Shown one piece after another: positions 42,101 through 54,100 of a stretch of DNA of 64,000 bases. The first letter of the stretch is position 1. The number at the start of each line of letters is the position of its first letter. Under the pieces are notes generated by a model. It was not told where the DNA came from, made no database searches, and worked only from the letters and a program-made list of their open reading frames with translations. Position numbers and translations under genes: made by a program. The stretch is taken from contig JAKCPI010002924.1 in NCBI GenBank assembly GCA_023213315.1, positions 1-64,000 on the forward strand. The letters are read 5' to 3'. Source of the DNA: Euborellia annulipes (Eukaryota; Arthropoda; Insecta; Dermaptera; Anisolabididae).

Positions 42101-45100
42101 CAAAAACCGAATTCGGTTTTTCTTTTTTTTATTTTTTCTTTAGTAATACTTGTATTCAAATTATAAATTAGCACGTGACCCATGGCTCAGATAGAAGTCA
42201 TTATCTTCTAGTGGCTTGGGGTTTCGGGTTCACTTCCCGTCCCAAGCGAGAAAAATTTATTTCATTTGAATTGGCTATCAATCATTTGAAATAAATAGGA
42301 TGGGGTCTAAATGGTCTTAGATGCCGAATTTTCCGATACTTAAATAATATGTATATAATAATAGCGGAGTGTCTGTCTGTCTATCCGTCCGTCTGTCTTG
42401 CTCTGTTTGATCAACTTTCCGTTGGAATGACGAAATTTTGTAGTCTTATAGAGGAGGTTATGGAGATTCCAGGAAAAATACTCGGATCCCGAAATTTCTA
42501 CAATTTTTTTTTTTAAACATTCACACTTTTAATTAAATGCTTTTATTTAACTTACTCTTTCAAGGTCACCAACTTTATGGCTTTGTTAAGGACACTTCCC
42601 GATGAGCTAGAGGTGTGAAATTTGATATTTAAGAGTCATTTTTGATGACGCAAATTGTGAGTTTGGTTTTACCAAAATGGACCAAACTAATGTGGTACTT
42701 TATTTGAAACCCTTCGTGAATTAATGTAATTTCAAAAGACTTCCCGATGGGCTAGAGGTGTGAAATGTAATACTTAAGAGTCATTTTTGATGACGCCACT
42801 ATATGGTGGTTTTGATCAAAATAGACCAAACTAATGTGGTACTTTATTTGAAACCCTTCGCGAATTAATGTAATTTCAAAAGACTTCCCGATGGGCTAGA
42901 GGTGTGAAATGTAATACTTAAGAGTCATTTTTGATGACGCCACTATATGGTGGTTTTGATCAAAATAGACCAAACTAATGTGGTACTTTATTTGAAACCC
43001 TTCGCAAATTAATGTAATTTCAAAAAGACTTCCCGATGGGCTAGAGGTGTGAAATGTAATACTTAAGAGTCATTTTTGATGACGCCACTATATGGTGGTT
43101 TAGATCAAAATAGACCAAACTAATGTGGTACTTTATTTGAAGCCTCACGCAAATAAGGCCCTATTAACTATAGTTTTGAATTTTGATATTTACGAGTCAT
43201 TTTTTTATGATAATGAATAATTTTTCAATTGAACCAAATCAATACAGGCCAAACTAATGTGGTACTTTATCTATTGATGATTTTTGATAAGACTAAAAGA
43301 CTAAAAAGCTTAAAATAAAAATAAAATAAAAAAAAGATTTTTTAAAAAATGCTTTTATTTAAATTGAACTAAAAAGAGAGAAATAAGAAAGAAATAATTT
43401 AATTGTTCTTGTTAAAATTTTTTAATATTTATGACTTAAAATAAAAGCGTGGGGCGCGAGCCTCGGAATCACTTCGAAGCGCCCCACGCTTTTATTTTAA
43501 GTCATAAATATTAAAAAAATTTTAACAAGAACAATTAAATTATTTCTTTCTTATTTCTCTCTTTTTAGTTCAATTTAAATAAAAGCATTTTTTAAAATCT
43601 TTTTTTTATTTTATTTTTCTCATTCACACTCACACACACACATTCACACAGTCTTTTTCGTCAACTTAGGCCATATAAGACTTTTACGATAACCATTGTA
43701 ATGAATCTATCTATCTATTGGGGGTTCAGGCATTTCTCTTTAAGCCATCTGGTATCCAAATGGCTTAAATAAAATCATGTTTGGCCTCATCAATAAAGAA
43801 AACTCACATGTCTTGTTAAATATATCTATGACTCAGTTAAAGTCCGAATCGAGGCATTTTTTGAATACTATTATCTTATTCAAATAATAGATCTCGAAAA
43901 ATATTTAGTTAACTTAACCCCGCTGCCCTCTGGGCTTTGCTGCTTACAGTAGTGCGTTAGAGCAGACCAGACTCTGTCCCCTCTACTGGTTAACCAAGGG
44001 CGCATAAGTGGAAAATTTTCTCTTAAAGTTTTTCACCTTATTCGTTGGTTAGTAACTTGCGGGACTAACTGCATATAAGGGGAAGTGAGTTTTATAGGGC
44101 AGGTCGGAGGGTCCGGTGGCCTGGGCAACGGATAGCACGCCTATGCCCCGGAAAGGCGGAGATCCCGGGTTCGATTCCCGGGGGCCATGGGATGTTTGGC
44201 CTCATCAATAAAGAACACTCACAGCGTGTTAAATAAAATCATCCTACTGCCTTGGGTCCTAATCCGCGAGGTTCGGTATAGAAACTAAGCACGTTTCACC
44301 AAGCCCGGGGGCGATTTTTTGAGTTATTAATTCTTAAAGTTACGTTTTCTCCTATAGGAAATGTATGGAGAAATATTTATGTATTTTTTGGATTTTTTGT
44401 AATAATAATTTTCTTGGGTTCGGAGGCAGTCCGATTTTATTTATGCCATTTGGATGCCAAATCGTTTAAGATGTTGAAAAAAACCGGTTTACCGATTTTC
44501 CACTGTGTAAAAAACCGAAAACCGGTTTTCAAAATTTTCCGGTTTTTCCCAAACGCTAATATTAAGTGACTGCCGGGAATTAGAGGTTTGTGAATGTACA
44601 CATCTCTTTTCACTGAGGACGATCCACGATACGACGGTCGGAACAAGTAAAAGAAATATATATATTTATTTTCCAAAAGGATTCGGACCAGTAGGTTCAA
44701 TTAAAGTCAAAAAGATTTTTAAAACAAAACTTTATTTGACCCCAGACAATGTTTCGTCCACTTGCTGTAGGACTTCTTCAGTGATTGGAGTCATAGAGAG
44801 ACTCTTAGGAGTCTTAGCAAGAAGTTAGAGAAAAGAGATGTCTATGTATATTTTGTTAAAGCCCTACTGTTTGATAATTTTATATTATATGGCTCGGGCT
44901 ACAGTCACGGCGCCAGCTTATTCTCAGTGGGGGAGGGACAAGAATGGGGCAAACTTACAACAGGGGAGAGGGCGGGGGGCAGATGCCATTGTTGGGGCGC
45001 ATCCCCCTCTCTTCCGTAGAGCCGTCACCGAAGTCCTAAGATGGCAAAGACTTAAATTAAAAATATTTAATAGAAACTTTAGAGATTCAAAAAATAACAT

Positions 45101-48100
45101 AAAAACATTGAAATAGTCACATGTGTAAACGCATGGGGTGATTTAATGTCGTCACTAAACAAATAATTTTCTCGTTCTCCCAGTTTCCTTAAAGCTTAAT
45201 ATATAAGTTACTAATTTATTATTAACTAATAATCATTTAAAAGTATTCTACTTTTCTAGATATCAACAGAGGCGTTATTATTTCAAATTAATGAAAGAAA
45301 TTTTATTATCTCGACAAAAACTTTTAGAGAATGCATTCTCACAGCCTCCAGGATCTGTTGTTAAAATGGATAGAATACCCCAGGCACCACCGCCGAGAGT
45401 CTCACAAGTAGAACTCAGAGCAAGACGTCGTTATTTCCAAGAATTAGGCGCAGTACGCCAAGAAGTAGGAGAGAGTGATCATAGTTCAGAAGATGACAAC
45501 TATCCAGGTAAATCAAATCATATTTTAACGCAAAAAAAAATAAAAAAAAAATTATTTGTGTGTATTTTTATGATGACCCCTTTGGGACAGAAGGACCCCC
45601 ACCAAGGCTGAGCAAGAAACAAAAACGTCAATTAGCCAATCTGGAATGTTCGTTAAGTCCTGATATGCGACGAATGACATCAACAGTTGCATTAAAGCCA
45701 AGTGGATTTGATCTTGAAGCAAATGTTAGCTCCAATTATAATCCTTATGAAGTGAATGAAGAAGGCTATCGATTGATGTTGCAACGGCATAAACGACGCC
45801 GTTTGGAACGGGACGCACATCCGGAATTAAATATACACAATATCACATTGAATGACGTCACTCAACGAGCCCAGGTACTTTTTATATTATAATCTGAGAG
45901 AGGGGACGCAGTCAAAAATCAAGTGCATTTATTATATATATATATATATATCATCGAAAAACCTGCTATGTGCATTCTTAGTGATTCTTATATATATATT
46001 TATTTACATCAACAATCCCATAGAGTAAGTAAAGAAAAAAATGGAGGGGGTATTGACCACCTCAGTCTGAATTGAGTGTGTATGCGAGACGCCAGTCAAA
46101 TAAATATTATTTGGAATTAAGAAAAACAATAAAATTTAAATTTGTCCTAATTTTTTAAACATATTGTTTAACATCAAATTGTTTTTAAAAACTTCTAGTA
46201 GTGTGTAGGACCCAGTGGCGGAAGATCCAGAGGTGTTTCTCGGGGGAGGGGGGAATCTGGTGTGACTGGTCGCACAGCGCACAATTTTTTCTTAATTTCG
46301 GTAATTTAAAGGCGCATTCTGTACTTGTTTGCCAGAATATAAATACAAATCAAATTTTTAAGTATTCATTTTTAAAATTTTACATTAAAAATACATTTTT
46401 TTTTTTCGAAAAAAAGTATTTTTTTCCCAATCTCGGGGGGGGGGGGTAATTGCCCCCTTTACCCCCCCCCTCCTGTATCCGCCCTTGATAGGACCTCCCA
46501 ACTATCGATTTAAATTTTCCTCAGATAGCTTTTTCATGCCTTTCAAGGCTTAATAAGTAGGCAAAGAAATCTAAAAAATATATTTTATTTTTTTATTAAT
46601 TCCCAAGATCAATTAAAAAAAAATTTTAACAGAATTGGATGTGCTTTAAAATCTGCTAATAATTACTATTTATGTTAGCGAGGTGAATAGCTGAATCAAT
46701 ACGTAGTAGAAAAATAAAAGGCCGAGCAGCTAGATTTATTTCTTTAATAGAGAAGCGACGTTTCGGTCGACTATGCGACCATCTTCATGGCTAGAGTTCA
46801 GTCATTAGAAAAACCTCTCAAGTTCTTTGACAGACATTTCATAAATTTCATTATGATCTATCAGATACAATGCATTCAGCGCCAAAAGTCAATATGAATG
46901 TAATTACTATTAAATAAAGTTTTTTAGATTAAATGTTTATAAACGAAAAATCTGAATTTTTTCATTTTTCGATTTGTGAGTTCACTAAAGCACGATTATA
47001 TTTTAGAATATATATATATATATCAACTACAGCATTAGGAGCTGAAATTTCTATAATTAAATTTGCTTTGCAAACCAATTTTTCATCCAAATTTTTAGAC
47101 TTTTTTTTTTGTATGCTAATGACAAAATTAAGGTAACATTCAATTTATTTTTTGTTTTTTTATTGTTACTTATTGTCAGGGAACTAAATTAGTTTAGTTA
47201 AAAAGAAAAATTAGTGGTTTCCCACAGCCGAATGAGCTAAAAAGAACTTGATTCTGATTGGCAGTCTGACTGATCGTGTAAGGGCCCCTTAAAGGTTGGT
47301 AATATCTCAGAGAGATCAGAAAATTTAAAATAAATAAATTTAAATCCTGTTCAGTAATGTCAGACATTGTTTTGACATTCCTGTAAAATTGTCTTGTTTC
47401 ACATAGCAGGTTTTTCAGAATCAACGACAATAGCAACAAAAATTAAATTTCCCCCCTCAGATCTCGAATTTTATCAATAATAATTAATAAATAATGTTGT
47501 TTAATTAGATATTCAAACGGCCGCCTTCATCGAATTCTTCTGCCAATTCAAACAATTTAAAAACATCAAATAGTAAAAAGAAATCATCATCAAATTCACG
47601 TGCAACAACAATCAAACAAGAACGTCCGCCAAGTGTTCAAAGAGAGAGTAGCAATGGCTCAATTCCTATCGATTCCGAAGAGGACGAAGAACATCTTTTT
47701 AATCCGCCTCCGCTACAAATTCCGCCACCGCCGCCGCCGCCGCCACTACCACCACCACCACCACCAGCGTCTGCTATTTCTGTATTTGACGACGAGCCTG
47801 ATGGACCAGTGGATGTTGAATCAACGACTCCGTCAGTGTCGGTGACGACGAGTGCACCGCCTCCACCAACGCCACCTCCGCCTCCACCACCACCGCCCCC
47901 ACCTCCTCCTCCGCCACCGCCGCCGCCAGTGCAGCCTGTTCAACTTCCGCCTCCTCTACCACCCCCACCACCACCACCGCCGCCGACTCAAAAGCCTGCA
48001 AGTAGTACTCCAAAAACAACACCGAAAAAAGCAGCGGCGCCACGCAAACAAAGGACCAATAGCAATAGCTCGACGCCAAGGACACCAAAAGCAATTATTG

Positions 48101-51100
48101 ATCGGAAAATCAAGGTTTGTGAATTCTTTTTTATCATTTAATACAGTTCAGAAATTATATTCCCTAAAAATAGAGAGCATTTGTCATTGCTTTCATCAGG
48201 ACATGTATTTGTTGGTCTCGTGAACCTGACGTCATATTAACCAGCCAAGAGCTCGAGGCCAACAAATACATGTCCTGATGAAGGCCGGAGGAATCGGCCG
48301 AAACGTCGCCATTTGTATTAAATAAAACAAACAATAAAATGCACGATCTTCTTTGATCCATATATTTATAATTTTTTTTTTTTGTTTATTTTCCAGATGG
48401 AACAAGAAGATAACGACATAACATTAAAAAGTGCATTTATCACTACATCAACGCATCCTTCATCTATTCTATTAACATCATCAAATAATATGACGTCAAC
48501 TTTATCAAATATTCAAAGTTCCCCGCAAGTGACACCTTCATATATTTTATCATCGGGACGGCAAATGGTGAAACCTGCTACTTTATCAGATCTTGATGGC
48601 ATTGATATGATGAATCTTCCGATTGATCTCGAGGAGCCTTCCGATCCTATTCAAATTGAGGATATCAAGTCAGTCTCTTTTTTTTTTATTATTTGCCCTA
48701 TACATACTGTACATGGGTGGTATGAAAAGTTTCTGACCTCAATATTAGCTAGGGAATGTGTTCGGCCATCTCTTGATAGGTACTCACCAAACAAGATTTA
48801 GAAGACTGCTAGTTCGGTGCCGCGTTTGCTTATGTTAGACCATGGGTTGTGGGCGAAAAGCAACGAATTGAACTGCTTGACCATCCCTCCTTAGCCCCAA
48901 GCGACATTTTCTTGTTGCCTAAGTTGAAAGTCGTCAAACGAAGAGGCCATCACCTTCGTAAACAATCAGTTTGAAGAGAAAGACGCCGAGTACTATTTCG
49001 ACGAGAGATAAGTGTATCAGGAATGAAAGTTAGAAGAAAACGCAGCCAAAATTTTTTCTTTAAAAATATACAGGGTGTTTCAAAAAGGACTTTACAAATT
49101 TGAAAATTCCTATAAATTTATACAGAGAACCTAGAGGAGGTCATTGTAGAGAAACACATCAAGTTTTGACTCACCTAGTTCGCTAGTGCCGAATCGCACT
49201 ATCACGAGCACTAGCGGCAGATGGCTGTCTTCACACCCGAGCGTCCTAGTTCTGTGGTTTGGTTTGAAATTTCAAAGACATATAAGTTTATCCAAATAAG
49301 CCTCACTGTTGTTTAAAGAGAAACACAAAAATTTTTTTTTACCTCGAACTAAGGAGTATGGGAAGAAATAGACTACCGAGGGGATGTGTGCAGGATGACC
49401 AAAAGAAGAACATATTTAGTTTGAGGTAAAAAAAAAAAAACTTGATGTGTTTCTCTTTAAACAACACTAAAACCAGCTCTGTAGCTTCTTTGAATAAATT
49501 CATATGTCTGTGACATTTCCAACCAAAACACAGAGCTTGCACACTCGGGTCCACTGAAGACCGCCATCTTTAACTTTAACGCACAACTGCCGCTAGTTTT
49601 AAGTGAGTCAAAACTTGATGTGCTTTTCTACAAATTGACACTACAATCACCTCTCTAGGTTAGAAACCTATACAGAAGTATAGATTTATATCAATTTTCA
49701 AAGTTGTAAAGTACTTTTAGAAACACCCTGTATTTTAACAGCTGACGTTTCGGCTTTGGTCAAAGCCATCTTCGGAGCTGTTATAATAACAGTAGTAATA
49801 ACAGCTCCAAGGATGGCTTTGACCAAAGTCGAAACGTCAGCTGTTAAAATATATTTTTAAAGAAAAAATTTTGGCTGCGTTTTCTTCTAACTTTCATTCC
49901 TGATCAACCAGCCATAAAATACCCTTATACAAGAGAAGTGTCTAGACTAAAAAATAAAATTTTAAAAATTCGATATTCAAGATGTTGATGGAAATATTCG
50001 TTTTGAGGGTCCTTGATTCCAAAAAAGTGTCTCTTGAAATAATCGTCGGGGTGTGTTTGTGTGTTTATTCAAATCTATTTTTGTCACAAAAAATCTGGTA
50101 GATAACTAGAGAATTCAACTTTAAATTACCGAAAGTAAGAGAAAATTGTAACAGGGGGATGTGTGACTGTAGAGTAGATGTTGAAAGAGGTAAAAAACAA
50201 GAAGAAAATGCACCAATGTAGTTTCTTTATTGATATTCAGTCCACGGCTAACGTTTCGATCCTAGGTTTGGACCATCATCAGGGCAGCCTCCGCTCTGAT
50301 GATGTTTTCTTCTTGTTTTTTACCTCTTTCAACATAAGAGAAAGTTATGAGATAGGCAACCGGTCACACCAGACAAAAAAAATCTCCCTCGTAAAACTCG
50401 AACTCTCTGGATCGGTCCTTGGTCGGAAACTTTACAGATAACCCTCTTATAATTGTGGAGTGTCCTTTTTTACACTTCATTACTTTTTTTTTTTTATAAT
50501 GGGTGCATAAGGTCCGAAGAATTTAAAATTTTTTTAAAATAAGAAATTATATATATATATCACGATTTGAGTCCGTGAAGAAAATTTATATATATACAGG
50601 GTGCCCAGAAATAACAGGTACCTAGAAAAGGAGATGATTCTACATGAAAAAATAAGACTTTTTTTTTCCTATAAACTTAATATTTCCAGACGCTTCGTTT
50701 CAAGATACAGGGGGTCAAACTTGAATTTTTTTTGTTTTTTCTAATATCTCGAGAACTGTTTGAGATACAATGTTTAGCTTCTGTACACGATTTATGTTAA
50801 TGATTCCGCTTGTTTTATGTGTAAAGTGTAAACATTGTATCTCAAACGGTTCTCGAGATATTAGCAAAAAACAAAAATTGAACTTTGATCCCCTGTAACT
50901 TGAAAACGAATCGTCTGAGCATATTAAGTTTATAGGAAAAAAAAGTTTTATTTTTTCATGTAGAATCATCTCTTTTTCTAGGTACCTGTTATTTCCGGGC
51001 ACCCTGTTTTTAAATCAATTCTTTTTTTTTTTTTTTTGCAAATTCATCGCTTTATTTTTCCTTTTGGTTTGTTTTTAGGCCTGGCCCTGAATTGATGCAA

Positions 51101-54100
51101 GAGACGCATTGCTGTTTCTTTTCATTAATTCGTGATATAATTTGTACAACGCCAAATCAACGGATGGGTTTGCCAGTACTTGAAGAAAATCTCAAAGCCT
51201 GGCAAAAGAATCCAATATCACCGCTTAATGACTGGTACTATTTGGCACCTGATTGGGTCCAATTGCTGACCAGTGCTGTTAATTTTCTCGCAGGAGATTA
51301 CCCAGGTAGCTTTTTTCTATAAAAAAAAATTTATTTTTTTTTTCACAAAAATCATTATTTTCTTCCAGATGTGTAAATACATTAAGGTGCGCGTCTCGGG
51401 GGTGCTAATTTTGGGAGATTGCGGCCAGCTATCGACCTCAAATTTTTTTAATTAAAGCTATTTAAAATATCTACAACTTATAGAAGCCCTTTTTTTGAAT
51501 TTCGAAAAAATAATTTTTTTTTAGATTAATCGCATTAAATAAAAGATATTTAAAAAAAAATCGCTCTATATCTTGTAGATAAGTAAATTAGTAATCATTG
51601 TGTTAAAAAATAATTTATTTTCTACCCTTAATTAATTAGCTGGAATCTTTCAAATGAAATTAAATAAATCCCTTGTATCCCTATGGGAAAAACTAACGCC
51701 ATCTCTTGCCGCCTAGAGTAACTCGGTAGTGAATGGTCTTCTAACGGCTTTTCGAGACGCGCATCTTAAATATCTAGACAGTTGCTTTGCAGTGGCGTAG
51801 CTAAGCTTGATCTCACCAAGGGCTGAAGTAATGATAGCACCCTTTAAAAAAAATTTTTTTTTAAATCCGCGAAATTAATTTGGCACGGGGTTTAGCTGAA
51901 AATATGTATAGTAGGTGTAAAGGTTTTTTTAATTTCCAATGAGCAAGCAGCTATTATTTCAATTATATTATTTCAGGGCCGACGTTTCGGTCACATATTG
52001 GACCATCATCAGGGCTATAATATAAAAGATACAATCAAGTATCAATATCAAAAAATTTTTTTCATTTATAATAATACATAATTTGTTTACAAGGCTAAGT
52101 TATACTTTCTCTGACCGGTTTTTTTTGTCCGGAAAAAGTTTCCATATTTTGTAAGGAGTTAGAAAACGGAGAATTATAAATTTCTTTTTATTTTAAAGAA
52201 ATTTAATTTTTTTTTAAATTCCTACGCGATTTTAACAGGGTTTTAATTAGATTTTATTTTGATTGATTTCATTTTTCTAACATTTTGGGGGAATAAATTT
52301 TCTATTTTTTGAGAGTAGAAATTCAAATTATTAAATTTGTTTGAATCACTAAAATAAGTCGTTTGATGAAATGTGAATCCCGATTGGTGTCACCTCAGCT
52401 AAGCCACTGTTGCTTTGTAAAAAGATGATGAAAAATCTTTCTTTTTACACACTCTTTTTCAATAATATGCTAAAGTTTTATGGAAATGTTCAACTTTTTC
52501 CATCATTGTCCCGCTTGTTATCCTTGTCAAAACAGACGAACAACCTTTTTTTGGATAGGTGAAAAGGAGAAGAAGAAGAAGATCCTGATTTGTCTTGAGC
52601 TACGTGCTCAATCGTCTCTCTTGACAATATAATTGATCTATATTTATATCTTGAAGTTGTATATATAATTGAAATATACAAATATAGACATACATAACAC
52701 CCACCTGTTCTGAGGATGATCCCAACCGGGATCGAAACGTCAACGTGGTGGGAATAAAATAATGAAGCTACGGATTTTCTTCTTCTTCTCCTTTTCACTT
52801 ATCCTGATTGAATTACCAGCTATAAGTCCTATTTATTAATTTGTTGTAATTTTTGAATAGATTGTTAAGCACTGTACAGAAACCGTGTTAGAGTATAAAA
52901 TGTTCATGTCTCCTAAATTGTAGGTAAAGATCTCGCTTCTTGTGTAGGGTGTTTCTAGGAACTAGATCCGATTATTTACTTTATTTTTTCATTTTACAAG
53001 TTTAAGATTTAATTTTTTTTTTTTATCCTTCAATAGAATTCTAACATTTGTTTTGTATTGTTTAGATGCCCAACCCGAAGAGTATGTACCATATTTAGAA
53101 TTAAAGCCCAGAGAGCAGATGTACCAATGGATAGGAGCAGGTCGTGATACGGACAACCATCTAATGCCACTCTGTCGCCATTGGCTTGAGCATCGAGATC
53201 GAATGAAACTGCCACCTAGAAGTGGAGCCGTTGCTGGCGCTTCAGCGAATTCTAATTCAGGAATGGAGTCTGGAGCTGCAGCATCAGCGGAAGCTGCCCT
53301 GGCTGCTGCCAGTATCGTAGATGACGATGCTCTTGCGTCAGAGTTGGCCTCCCTTGAGGAACGTTCAAAAACTCCTCCTCCTCCACGATGCCCGACTAAT
53401 TGGATTGTCCAGGCATCAACTGTCCAGGAGAGAGAGCAGTTTCGCGAACAGGTCATTCATTTTTTATATTTCACTTGTCTATTTATAAAAGAATCATTTA
53501 ATGGAACGAAGCTACGGCTTGCGGTGTTTCAATGTCAGGAAGCTTAGATCACTGACCTTTTAAATAATTGAGCCTCTATCTAAAAAATAATATTAAACAC
53601 TCTTTATTTGGTTCGTTTCGGCAAGGATACACAGCCTTCAAAGAGTGTATTGTTCAAGTAATCTAATAAAAATATAATAATACAAACTTGGAACTTCTGC
53701 TTGTGCGTTTTTTTTTAAACACATTTCTCACATTCACACACACATACACACAGTCTTTTCGGCAACTTAGGCCATATAAAACTTTAAACTATAATCGTTA
53801 TTATAAATATATATATGTAAAAGTAAAAATTATTTAGAATATGTGAGGTTTCACCAAGTTATATATATATAATGGGGTCCAGGCATTATTATTTTGGTAT
53901 CCAAATGGCTTAAATAAAATCATCGGACTGCCTGGGATCAGAACCCTCTACCCTTGGTATACAAGGCAGGCCCGCTACCACCTAACTGTTATGACAAGCC
54001 CGAGGGCCTTGTGCGTTTTAATCTTAATTTATATTCACTTAACATAATAGACAGCAGTTGTATTATTATCAATAACAACTCTAATAGGAAAATTAAATTC

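Noticed and set aside
42585..43275. CRISPR-like array
   Set aside because: The whole 144-bp unit is repeated without unique spacers and the host is a eukaryote.
47774..48094. 106-codon minus-strand Val/Ala-rich frame
   Set aside because: Antisense of the proline codons in NFRKB exon 5; no independent support.
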